Positions 7,173 to 13,936 of a stretch of DNA of 17,570 bases are shown piece by piece; position 1 is the stretch's first letter; the number at the start of each line of letters is the position of its first letter. Origin of the DNA: Deltaproteobacteria bacterium. Lineage in GTDB: Bacteria; Myxococcota; UBA796; SXON01. The notes below the pieces were generated by a model that was given only the letters and a program-made list of their open reading frames with translations, was not told where the DNA came from and searched no databases. Location of the stretch: the NCBI GenBank assembly GCA_947483545.1, contig CANKNP010000069.1:1-17570 (forward strand), read 5' to 3'. The translations under genes and the position numbers were made by a program.

Positions 7173-8699
7173 TCAATTGGCAAGGGTGATGACCGAGACG
7201 CTCTGCGGGGGCGCGACCTGACCGGTGGCGAGCTTCCACGCGGTGCCCTTCGTGCCGTCGTTGTCGGTGTCGATGATCGCCATGCTGCGCGTTGGGAAGT
7301 CCGAGAACGACTTGCCGTCTGGGAGCTTCGCCTTCCAGGACACCGACTCCTTCGTCGTGTTGGCGATCAGGATGATGTAGCCCTTCGTGCTCTTGCCCAT
7401 GATGCCGAAGATCGGGATGGACGTGTTCGCGCGCTGCAGTCCGACGACCGTCGAGTAGTTGGTGCGCAGGTTGTTCCACGCCCCCATCGCGTAGGCCGAT
7501 GGCTTCGGGGTGGCCGAGGCATCGCCGTAGAACAGGCCCGTGCCGCCGTCGTGAGAGGTGCCCTCGCCGGAGGTGCCGTCGCCCGACCGGTAGTAGTAGG
7601 CCATGAGCGTGTCGGTGTCCTGCAAGCCGATAAAGGTCGCCATCATGATGGCCGCGCCGCGCCCGCCGTTGAAGATCTTGTTCATCGCCTCCTCGGAGGG
7701 CGGGTCCTCGCCTTGGGGCGGGTTGTCGGTAGGTCCAAAGGCGTCGAGGATGAGGTCGGTCTTCGAGAAGAAGTTGCTGCCGGCCCACTTCACCCCGGAG
7801 TAGTCACCCTTGCCATCCAGCAGGTCGCGGTAGGCGTTCGCGGTCTTGGGGTAGCTCTTCGGGTCGTTCGAGAAGTTGTGCCACCCGATCCAGTCAGGGG
7901 CGGTGCCGCCCTCGTACAGATCGCCCAACAGCGACTTCGCCTGGTTCTTGGACTCTCCGTTGAGCACCTGCACGCCCACGCCGGCGCCGAAGCCGGGCCC
8001 GCCGACCTCCTTGTCCGGAAATTCCTTTTTCAGCGCCTTGAACGCCTTGATCCAGAACGCGTTGAACGCATCTTCGTCGCGATCCCAGAAGTGCTTGCCC
8101 GGGTACTCGGTCCAGATGTCGAGGTAGGTGTACTGGCTCTCGTACCGCTTCGCCACCACCTTCGCGGCGGCGATCCAATTGTTCTCCTGGTTCGCGTTGG
8201 CCGGACCCTTCTGCATGTGGTTCTTGGTCTTGTTCTCCCACGAGCCGCCCAGGCGGAAAAATACGTCGAACCCGCCCGACTTCATTCCTTTCATCAAAGT
8301 GTCGGTCTTGGTCCAGTTGTAGGAGCTGTCGTTCGAAGTCTCGCACCCCTCCCAAGAGGGGTAGATCGTCCCTCCGCAGTTGTAGATCTCCTCCATGTCC
8401 CCGCGGTCGTCGTAGTAGTCATTGTTGCGGATGGAGGTCACGCCGATGGACTGTAGGCGCTTGGTGAGGTCGGGGGCCTTCGAGTCCGAGGGCTGGGACG
8501 GACCGGAGATGACGCCGGTGAACATGCCGGGCTTGGTGCGCGTGACGCCGGTCCCGGACAGGTCCAAGGTGACGGCATCGGAGTTGGTCTCGGGGAAATC
8601 GAGGGGGGTCGGGCGCGTGGGCAAAGCCGCCAGCGCGGTGGCGGCGCCGAGGAGGGTCAGGAGGACGGCGGCGGTTCGGAATGGGCGGGCGTCGGACAT
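7173..8699 (-). CDS. Secreted clan-A glycoside hydrolase-like protein (GH39-like)
   Basis: 508 residues from ATG at 8699. GGGAG lies 5 nt upstream, which favours this start over in-frame upstream codons. Residues 1-25 form a Sec signal peptide ending around ALA-ALP. The body looks like a TIM-barrel glycosidase: a strand FDVFFRLGGSW (144-154), then YLDIWTEYPGKHFW (192-205), where Glu198 aligns with the acid/base Glu of the WNEP motif, a helix A-F-W-x-K-A-F-K-A-L-K-K, and EVGGPGFG (231-238), all in the order seen in GH39-type enzymes. WTEY replaces the usual WNEP. The C-terminal part (about 420-508) resembles the small beta-domain that follows such barrels. The substrate is unknown. It probably acts in the periplasm or outside the cell on a polysaccharide. 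The family assignment is by motif only. Confidence 0.68.
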   Translation of the reverse strand: MSDARPFRTAAVLLTLLGAATALAALPTRPTPLDFPETNSDAVTLDLSGTGVTRTKPGMFTGVISGPSQPSDSKAPDLTKRLQSIGVTSIRNNDYYDDRGDMEEIYNCGGTIYPSWEGCETSNDSSYNWTKTDTLMKGMKSGGFDVFFRLGGSWENKTKNHMQKGPANANQENNWIAAAKVVAKRYESQYTYLDIWTEYPGKHFWDRDEDAFNAFWIKAFKALKKEFPDKEVGGPGFGAGVGVQVLNGESKNQAKSLLGDLYEGGTAPDWIGWHNFSNDPKSYPKTANAYRDLLDGKGDYSGVKWAGSNFFSKTDLILDAFGPTDNPPQGEDPPSEEAMNKIFNGGRGAAIMMATFIGLQDTDTLMAYYYRSGDGTSGEGTSHDGGTGLFYGDASATPKPSAYAMGAWNNLRTNYSTVVGLQRANTSIPIFGIMGKSTKGYIILIANTTKESVSWKAKLPDGKSFSDFPTRSMAIIDTDNDGTKGTAWKLATGQVAPPQSVSVITLAN

Positions 8700-8736
8700 C
8701 GGGTCTCCCAGGAGTTCTGCGCCTGCTAACCTGCGG

Positions 8737-8813
8737 GGGGCCAGCCCGGGCGCTACGCAAACAGGACGGCCACAAGTCCCTGGAAGGACGTGACCCGGAG
8801 CCGGGCTGGCCCC
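8737..8813 (-). promoter_or_regulatory. Candidate structured 5' leader of the glycosidase-like gene
   Basis: GGGGCCAGCCCGG (8737-8749) pairs perfectly with CCGGGCTGGCCCC (8801-8813). On the - strand the 51-nt interior can fold as GGTCAC/GTGGCC plus GTCC/GGAC with a UU bulge. The same GGAC can instead pair with a second GTCC, so two folds compete. The structure lies about 38 nt upstream of the ATG at 8699 and leaves the GGGAG ribosome site outside. Function is not known. Confidence 0.45.
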
Positions 8814-8819
8814 GACCGC

Positions 8820-8889
8820 ACCGTTCCAGGTGGAAGGCGGCGGGCCCGGCGTCTTCGACGGACCGTCGCATTCCACCGGTAGGAACGGT
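8820..8889. repeat. Two-step inverted repeat
   Basis: ACCGTTCC (8820-8827) pairs with GGAACGGT (8882-8889). Just inside, GGTGGAA (8829-8835) pairs with TTCCACC (8871-8877). The two stems stack with small asymmetric gaps, giving an elongated hairpin of about 70 nt. Confidence 0.6.
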
Positions 8890-8898
8890 GCAAAGAGA

Positions 8899-8942
8899 CC
8901 GCCGATCCGCGCGCGAGGTTTGCCGAGCGCGCGGATCGGCGG
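8899..8942 (-). terminator. 16-bp perfect hairpin downstream of the VanZ-like gene
   Basis: CCGCCGATCCGCGCGC (8899-8914) and its exact reverse complement (8927-8942) enclose a 12-nt loop. Read on the - strand, the stem begins about 50 nt after the VanZ-like stop and is followed by TCTCTTTG, a weak T-rich tail. An intrinsic terminator is therefore plausible, as is part of a larger structured leader. Confidence 0.5.
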
Positions 8943-8990
8943 CCCGACGGTCAGCAGAATCGCCACGGGGGACCCCCCACGTTGTCCAAA

Positions 8991-9497
8991 TCATCCCGTG
9001 CGTGGCTTCGGGCCTGGCCGTCCGGCCGTGAGCGCCCAGCCGTTCAACGCCCCGACAAAGTTGAGCACGCAATCTCGGACATCGACCACCGCTCCCGCGT
9101 GCGTGGGATCCAGGACGGCCCACTGCAAGGCCTCATCCACGCCGCCGAGCCCTACGGTCAGCCAGAACGCCTGTCGGGGCACCAGGGCACGCGCCCACAG
9201 CATGTAGACCAGCGCGTATTGCACCAGGTGGATGCCCTCGGCGCGGGTCACGAAGGTCAGGCCCGCGAGCACGTTCGCGGTGGCCACGATGCCCGCGAGG
9301 CGCCATCCCCCCCGCACGCCGAGCCAGACGGTCCCCAAGGCCAGCACAGCGATCCCGACGCCCAGCTCCACCTCCTGCAGGCGATCGAACCCGACCCGAT
9401 CCGCGAGCTGGCCGAACAGTCGCTGCATGAACCCGTGCATCCCGACGTTGAACACCCAGAACGTCGCTGCGGTCAGGGCGGGGCGGGGCAGAAGCAT
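8991..9497 (-). CDS. VanZ-like family membrane protein
   Basis: 168 residues from ATG at 9497. About four to five hydrophobic segments are seen (about 8-24, 45-60, 64-84, 92-105, 110-120 and 140-158). The C-terminal half carries the VanZ-like pattern: E-x-x-H-x-x-x-Y (Glu87, His90, Tyr94), then a G-G-x-D-E-x-x-Q block (Asp121, Glu122, Gln125), then R-D-x-x-x-N-x-x-G-A-x-x-G (Arg141 to Gly153). Family members are integral membrane proteins, best known from teicoplanin resistance, with poorly defined chemistry. The start lies 37 nt from the divergent lipoprotein start at 9535, so the promoters overlap. No Shine-Dalgarno sequence precedes the ATG. An isolated VanZ-like protein says little about antibiotic resistance here. 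Confidence 0.7.
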   Translation of the reverse strand: MLLPRPALTAATFWVFNVGMHGFMQRLFGQLADRVGFDRLQEVELGVGIAVLALGTVWLGVRGGWRLAGIVATANVLAGLTFVTRAEGIHLVQYALVYMLWARALVPRQAFWLTVGLGGVDEALQWAVLDPTHAGAVVDVRDCVLNFVGALNGWALTAGRPGPKPRTG

Positions 9498-9499
9498 GG

Positions 9500-9534
9500 T
9501 GTGACGTGTATCCGGCTCATGCTACCCTTCGCGG
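9500..9534 (+). promoter_or_regulatory. Candidate promoter for the arylsulfotransferase-like lipoprotein, leaderless geometry
   Basis: TGTGAC (9500-9505), a 17-nt spacer and TACCCT (9523-9528) resemble -35 and -10 elements. The -10 ends 6 nt before the ATG at 9535, so transcription would begin at or next to the start codon. No Shine-Dalgarno sequence is present. Confidence 0.5.
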
Positions 9535-10944
9535 ATGCGCCCCTCCCTCCTCCTTCTCCTCTGCGCCTCCAGTGCGCCCGGCATCGTTGGTTGCGTCGAC
9601 AAGACCGCCGACACCAACCCCACCGTCAACGGCGACGACACGGGCGACTCCGCGCCGATCGACGACTCGCCTGTCGAAGGTGCCTCGCCGGCCGAGGACG
9701 TCACCGTTGTGCTCTCCGAGTTTGTCTCCACCGTGGTGATCGTGACGTGGACGACCGCCGAGCCCACCGTAGGGTTCGTCCGGTTCGGGGAGTCCATCAG
9801 CTACACGCTCGTCACCCCCGAGGAGACCACCCCCGCGACCGAGCACCGCGTCCTGCTGCTGGGGCTCCCGACCGAAGCGGACGCGCACCTCCAGGTGGTC
9901 ACCCGCACGGAGGGCGGTGCTACGGACGAGAGCGGCGACTACAGCATCCTCACCGGCCCACTCCCTCCGCAGGTGCCGAGCATCACGGTCACCGGCGCGG
10001 TCGAATCCTGGCTTGGGAGCTACCAGGTCTTGCCGATGCAGGGCGCCGGCTATGGGGTGTATGTCATCGACGATCAGGGCCGCTTCGTCTGGTTCGACCA
10101 GCTGGAGCCCGGCTACAACCTGATGCGGGCGATGCTCTCGAACGATGGCAACTACATGATGTATTGCCTCGCCGGGCAGTCGGATTCGCTGGAGCTCGGG
10201 TCGGTCATGAAGGTCTCGATGGATGGATCCGAGCGCTTCATCATCCCGTTCCCCTATCTGGACCATGACATGACCGAGTTGCCGGACGGCACGATCGCCG
10301 CGCTGGAGGTGACCGAGCACGCCGACTACCAGGGGACGGCGAACGCGATCACGGAGCTCTCGGCGGATGGCACGCTGACCCAGATCTGGAGCGCGTGGGA
10401 TGACCCCGTGCTGATGGAGTTCTACGTCGACGGCATGAACTGGACCCATGCGAACGCGCTCGACTACGAGCCCGAGGAGGATGTGTACTACATCTCCCTG
10501 AAGGAGATTGGCACGTTGGTGAAGGTCGATCGTCAGACGGGACAATCGATCTGGCACCTGAACGGCGACGCCAACGAGTTCGAGATGCTCAACGGCTCGG
10601 AGAAGATCCTGATGCATCACCAGTTCCAGATCCTCGACGGAGGTGCTTTGTTCTTCGACAATGGCGTGCCTGAGCGGCTGTACTCCCAAGCCGTGGAGCT
10701 TGTGTACGACGAGGTCGCGATGACCGCAGAGGAGGTCTGGAGCTACCAGCACGTCCCCTCGATGGAGGTCGCGGCGAAGGGCGATGTGGAGCGCTTTGAC
10801 GATGGCAACACGCAGATCGTCTGGTCCACGGGCGGTGAGCTCCAGAACGTGAACCCCGCCGGCGAGGTCCACTGGCAGTTCAACACCGAGCTTGGCTACG
10901 CCATCACCTTCGTGCAGCGCGTCGAGAGCCTCTATGGGCATTGA
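9535..10944 (+). CDS. Arylsulfotransferase (ASST)-family lipoprotein
   Basis: 469 residues. A lipoprotein signal peptide ends in G-I-V-G-C with lipidated Cys20. A Thr/Asp-rich linker with DDTGDS follows, then an FN3-like beta domain at about 55-145. From about 150 on, the sequence has the repeated-strand pattern of a beta-propeller in the ASST family (PF05935/PF14269 type): YVIDDQGRFVWF, YLDHDMTELPDG with His244, NWTHANALDYEPEED with His305, K-V-D-x-x-T-G-x-x-I-W-x-L-N-G, and LMHHQFQILDGG (His361, His362) before FDNG. ASST enzymes move sulfate between phenolic compounds through a histidine; which His would serve here cannot be fixed by eye. Many distant members are not proven enzymes. The protein should be anchored to an envelope membrane. 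It overlaps the following lipoprotein gene, suggesting a joint role. Confidence 0.75.
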   Translation: MRPSLLLLLCASSAPGIVGCVDKTADTNPTVNGDDTGDSAPIDDSPVEGASPAEDVTVVLSEFVSTVVIVTWTTAEPTVGFVRFGESISYTLVTPEETTPATEHRVLLLGLPTEADAHLQVVTRTEGGATDESGDYSILTGPLPPQVPSITVTGAVESWLGSYQVLPMQGAGYGVYVIDDQGRFVWFDQLEPGYNLMRAMLSNDGNYMMYCLAGQSDSLELGSVMKVSMDGSERFIIPFPYLDHDMTELPDGTIAALEVTEHADYQGTANAITELSADGTLTQIWSAWDDPVLMEFYVDGMNWTHANALDYEPEEDVYYISLKEIGTLVKVDRQTGQSIWHLNGDANEFEMLNGSEKILMHHQFQILDGGALFFDNGVPERLYSQAVELVYDEVAMTAEEVWSYQHVPSMEVAAKGDVERFDDGNTQIVWSTGGELQNVNPAGEVHWQFNTELGYAITFVQRVESLYGH

Positions 10945-11878
10945 GCTGCTGATCGGCTTGCTCGCGTGTGTCACCGAGGCGGAGGACACAGGCGAACCTC
11001 CGGTCTCCAACTCCCCCGACATGGTGTTTCTGGACGAAAACAACTACCATTATACGGGTCTTTTCGACGCTCCAAGCGTGAAGACCGCGCAGCTCCAGGA
11101 TCTCACCCTGTCCTGGGCTTCCGTCACGCAGGATCTGCAGTGCCATGACATGGACGTCACGACCGAGATCGACACCCTGTCGTTCATGCTTTTCCCGCAT
11201 TTGACCGAGCAAGAAGTAGAGGATGGCCTCTCCGCTGGCACCCTGGAGCAGGGCGATCTCCAGCTCTACCTGTCCTACGCCCCGGAGGGCGCGACCGACG
11301 CGCTCCTGACGGACCTCACGTTCTTCGGGACCGACGCGGACATCGAGGCCTTCTACGAGGATGGCAACGGCACCTTTCTGCTCGTCCTGGCCACTGGGGA
11401 GTCCATCGGCGTCGGCGGCCGGGATCTGGTGTTCATCGACCCCGACCCCGTCGAGACCAACACCCATGTGGAGTTCTCGGAAGGCTGCGGGATCCTGGAC
11501 TTCTCGGGGGACCTGACCGATCTGGAGCCGGTGGCGGTCGCGGAGGCCGGACCCTTCACCCTCGATTGGACCGGGCTCACGACGGATGGCCAGGGCAACC
11601 CGATCAACACGAACAACATCGATCAGATCATGGTGGCTCACTACGACACCGCCACGCCGGCGGAGCTGGAGTCGGTGTTCTTCGACGTGGAGCTGTTGGC
11701 GGATGACCTGTGGTTTTTGGACCACGGCGGCGGCACGACCGCGACACTGGACGGGATGACCAACGCGGAGGGCGACTTCCCAGGCTTCTCGGCGAGCGGG
11801 ACCTGGCTGCTAGCACTGCGCTGCACGCTGTGTCCGAACCCGGCGCCGCTGTTCCTCACTGTGCTCGCGCCCGGCTGA
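10934..11878 (+). CDS. Putative lipoprotein of unknown function, co-transcribed with the ASST-like gene
   Basis: 314 residues from ATG at 10934, which overlaps the end of the ASST-like gene by 11 nt. That start gives a very short signal, MGIELLIGLLAC, with lipobox LLAC and Cys12. An in-frame TTG at 10892 would give a longer leader with an Arg, so the start is uncertain. After the Cys comes EAEDTGEPP, the same kind of acidic Asp-Thr-Gly linker seen in its neighbour. The rest is acidic and looks beta-rich, with Cys pairs at QCHDMD, EGCGILD and RCTLCPNP that could form disulfides. No family is recognised. The overlap with the previous gene supports co-expression and a shared envelope function. 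Confidence 0.7.
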   Translation: MGIELLIGLLACVTEAEDTGEPPVSNSPDMVFLDENNYHYTGLFDAPSVKTAQLQDLTLSWASVTQDLQCHDMDVTTEIDTLSFMLFPHLTEQEVEDGLSAGTLEQGDLQLYLSYAPEGATDALLTDLTFFGTDADIEAFYEDGNGTFLLVLATGESIGVGGRDLVFIDPDPVETNTHVEFSEGCGILDFSGDLTDLEPVAVAEAGPFTLDWTGLTTDGQGNPINTNNIDQIMVAHYDTATPAELESVFFDVELLADDLWFLDHGGGTTATLDGMTNAEGDFPGFSASGTWLLALRCTLCPNPAPLFLTVLAPG

Positions 11879-11891
11879 TCGCGGCCGGCGC

Positions 11892-11915
11892 CGGGGGAGG
11901 ACGTGTCCTCCCCCG
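11892..11915 (+). terminator. Hairpin after the lipoprotein operon
   Basis: CGGGGGAGGAC (11892-11902) and GTCCTCCCCCG (11905-11915) pair perfectly 14 nt after the stop at 11878. No T-run follows, so it may be a GC-type terminator or an mRNA 3'-end stabiliser. Confidence 0.5.
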
Positions 11916-11986
11916 CCCAGCAAGGAGCAGCGCGGGCCCTCGGCGCTCCGGGTTGGTTTGCGGGCCGTGCCGGCGCTGACTTGGTG

Positions 11987-11998
11987 TAGACTCCCGGG
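11987..11998 (+). promoter_or_regulatory. Candidate -10 element with leaderless spacing
   Basis: TAGACT (11987-11992) fits TANNNT and ends 6 nt before the ATG at 11999. No Shine-Dalgarno sequence is present between them, and no convincing -35 was found. Confidence 0.4.
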
Positions 11999-13015
11999 AT
12001 GCTCCTGCTCCTCCTCGCCCTTTCCCCCGCCATCGCGTCCGAGTGTGTGTTCCTCGGGACCACCTCCAACTACCCCGGACAGGGGGAGGGGGACAACGGC
12101 CCTTTTCGGCTGGTCTGGGACGATGGGGAGGTGACCGGGGGTGTCTGGAGCGAAGAGGTCCCGACCGATGGCCCGATCTACGATGCGTTCATCGTCGGAG
12201 GAGATGTGGAGCTTGGCGGCGCAGTGGCCTTGAGCTTCTACCAGCCGACCTGGTACCACGACACGTTTGTGTTCACAGGCGCGCTGTCCGCCGATGGCAC
12301 CCGACTGGAAGGCACCTTGGACGGCTGGCCTTTTGACGTCGATGGCGCAACCACCTGTGTGGACGGCCTGGTCGCCCGCTGGCCGCTCGACGGCGCCGGG
12401 CCCATCGTACCGGGCTGGCCCGACGGTGCGCCCGACGGCTTCCGCGGCGTCGGCCCTGGGGCCGATCGCCTCGATCCCGCCTCGATCTCCGACGGTGCCT
12501 GCGACGCTGGCATGGCGTTCACCGGCGGCGACCGCGTCACCGTTCCCAACGCCGACTCCCTGGAGCCGGAGCATGTCACCGTGGAGGCCTGGGTGCGGTC
12601 GAGCGGTCCGGGGTACGACGCGTACGTGGTCGCCAAGGGGGCTGAGAGCTGCTGGGCTTCGTCGTACGCGATCTATAGCGGGCCCGGCTACGGGCTTCAG
12701 TTCTACATTTTCGACGGCTCCCAGTACATTTCTTCCCCGGATGCGGGGACCGACCTCTGGGATGGCGAGTGGCACGCGGTCGTCGGCTCCTACGATGGCG
12801 CCGCGGTGCGGCTCTATGTCGATGGTGTCGAGGTCGGCGAGGGTACGCCCGTCGAGACCTCGATCGCGTATGGCCTGTCCACGGACGACGACCTGCTCAT
12901 CGGCGCCTACCGCGGCTGCACGTTGCCCTGGGAGGGCGACATCGATGAGGTCCGGATCTGGGAGCGGGCGTTGACCGCGGATGAAGTGGCGGAGAACGCC
13001 GGGAGCTGTCTGTAG
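11999..13015 (+). CDS. Secreted LamG/concanavalin-like domain protein
   Basis: 338 residues. The signal peptide is MLLLLLALSPAIAS, with cleavage likely before Glu15-Cys16. Residues 16-120 form a small beta-rich region with two cysteines (16, 120) that could be bridged. Residues about 122-338 are a LamG-like jelly-roll (Laminin_G_3 type): VARWPLDG, MAFTGGDRVTVPN, VTVEAWVRSS, EWHAVVGSYDGAAVRLYVDGVEVGEG, and the closing DIDEVRIWERALTADEV. Such domains usually bind sugars or serve as structural modules in secreted proteins. There is no catalytic motif and no C-terminal anchor. The start has a TANNNT hexamer 6 nt upstream and no ribosome site. The gene ends exactly where the convergent neighbour ends. 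Confidence 0.8.
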   Translation: MLLLLLALSPAIASECVFLGTTSNYPGQGEGDNGPFRLVWDDGEVTGGVWSEEVPTDGPIYDAFIVGGDVELGGAVALSFYQPTWYHDTFVFTGALSADGTRLEGTLDGWPFDVDGATTCVDGLVARWPLDGAGPIVPGWPDGAPDGFRGVGPGADRLDPASISDGACDAGMAFTGGDRVTVPNADSLEPEHVTVEAWVRSSGPGYDAYVVAKGAESCWASSYAIYSGPGYGLQFYIFDGSQYISSPDAGTDLWDGEWHAVVGSYDGAAVRLYVDGVEVGEGTPVETSIAYGLSTDDDLLIGAYRGCTLPWEGDIDEVRIWERALTADEVAENAGSCL

Positions 13016-13912
13016 TCAAAACAGGACCCCCCGCGGCACCACCGTCTTGCGCTCCCCGCGCAGCGTGATCGTCCATTGTGCGATCTCGGCAAGGTCGAAC
13101 GCCTGTTTTCGCTCCAGCTTCAGGGTCCAGCCGGGGATGCCCGGGAGCGTCCAGGAGAGCCCCCCGCTCCACGTCCCGAGGTCGAACGTGCGATCTTCGC
13201 TACGCGCTGTGGCGACGAAGAACACCCCGTCGTAGACCCGCTGGCGGGCGGTGACCGACCAACTACCGCGGATCAAATCCACCTCTGTCCGTAGGTTCGA
13301 GATGCCGACGTTGCTCGTCGCCAGCCATGCGCCGTATTCCAGCAAGGGGGCGTCATCGCTCGCATCCTCGTCGCGGAGGTTCCAATCCAGTCCGACGCCG
13401 ACCGAGGGCTCCGGCTTTCCCCGCCCGGGTGCCAGGCCCTGCTCCAGCTCTTCAGAGGCGAGCTTCCGCTGGTTTCCGCCGCCCGTGTCGTGCCGAAGGC
13501 GCGCACCGTCTTTTCGGACCTCCAACGCGAGGTTTGGGTTGACGACCATGTCGATGGCACCCCGGATCGCCGTGATCTGCGGGGCACGGGCGACGGTCTC
13601 ATCCACCAGCGCGTTGAACGCGATCAGGCTTCCCGCCAGGGCTGTGTTTCCCCAATCCTCGGCCGCATCGTCCGGGAGCCAGCACCCGCGCCCGGTCGCG
13701 GCCTGCAGGCGCCAGTACACGTCGGCTTGCGCCACGGTCGGCCCAAAGACGGCGCTGGCGGTCGGCCCGCCCATCGTAGCGTTCTCGAGCGCATAGAGCC
13801 GAGCGCCGTAGTCGATTCGCTGCACCTTCAGCTCGACGACCACGGGCATCGGCGGGTCCGTCCAGTGTGGCTCCGGGAGCCAAGCGGCCGGCAGGAGATC
13901 GGGCACTGGCAT
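13016..13912 (-). CDS. Beta-rich protein of unknown function, divergent from the Wzi-like gene
   Basis: 298 residues from ATG at 13912 (a TTG at 13921 is in frame but is displaced by the -10-like TAGCTT at 13925-13920). No signal peptide is evident. The second half alternates charged and hydrophobic or aromatic residues in strand-like runs (VGVGLDWNL, YGAWLATSNVGISNL, WSVTARQRVYDGVFFVA, GGLSWTLPG, WTLKLERK, WTITLRGER) and ends in a terminal Phe. This resembles a beta-barrel or beta-sheet domain, but without a signal an outer-membrane location is not supported. The middle (about 105-155) is more polar, with a GARLRHDTGGGN segment. The family is not recognised. Shared control with the Wzi-like gene is likely, because the two starts lie within 25 nt and their -10-like hexamers overlap. 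Confidence 0.68.
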   Translation of the reverse strand: MPVPDLLPAAWLPEPHWTDPPMPVVVELKVQRIDYGARLYALENATMGGPTASAVFGPTVAQADVYWRLQAATGRGCWLPDDAAEDWGNTALAGSLIAFNALVDETVARAPQITAIRGAIDMVVNPNLALEVRKDGARLRHDTGGGNQRKLASEELEQGLAPGRGKPEPSVGVGLDWNLRDEDASDDAPLLEYGAWLATSNVGISNLRTEVDLIRGSWSVTARQRVYDGVFFVATARSEDRTFDLGTWSGGLSWTLPGIPGWTLKLERKQAFDLAEIAQWTITLRGERKTVVPRGVLF

Positions 13913-13936
13913 TCCGAGCAAGCTACCATGCGCGCG
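13913..13936. promoter_or_regulatory. Overlapping divergent -10 elements, both with leaderless spacing
   Basis: On the + strand TACCAT (13924-13929) ends 7 nt before ATG 13937. On the - strand TAGCTT (13925-13920) ends 7 nt before ATG 13912. The two hexamers share the bases TA at 13924-13925. Neither gene has a Shine-Dalgarno sequence. Confidence 0.45.

Larger units (their letters stand above)
8700..8990. other. Structured intergenic region with several strong inverted repeats
   Basis: No coding frame is supported in these 291 bases, which separate two - strand genes. They hold a 16-bp perfect inverted repeat (8899-8942), a two-step stem (8820-8889) and a 13-bp perfect stem (8737-8813) that would lie in the 5' leader of the glycosidase-like mRNA. 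GACCGTC at 8861-8867 can also pair with GACGGTC at 8946-8952, offering an alternative fold. No known riboswitch class was recognised. Confidence 0.7.

Noticed and set aside
8737..8813. Cyclic-di-GMP (GEMM) or cobalamin riboswitch in the leader
   Set aside because: Conserved core sequences of those classes could not be found on either strand. Only generic stems are visible.
8700..8966. Upstream extension of the glycosidase-like gene to 8966
   Set aside because: The ATG at 8699 has a good ribosome site and begins a clear signal peptide. The extension crosses the inverted repeats.
8991..9497. Antibiotic (teicoplanin) resistance from the VanZ-like gene
   Set aside because: VanZ-like proteins are widespread and mostly of unknown role, and no other van-type genes are nearby.
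9517..11043. 508-codon - strand frame opposite the ASST-like gene
   Set aside because: The + strand frame has a lipobox and family motifs. The - strand translation is His/Arg/Asp-rich without domain pattern, so it is a GC shadow.
13490..13927. Extension of the Wzi-like gene upstream to 13490
   Set aside because: That stretch is antisense to the divergent beta-rich gene, and a signal peptide begins at 13928/13937.
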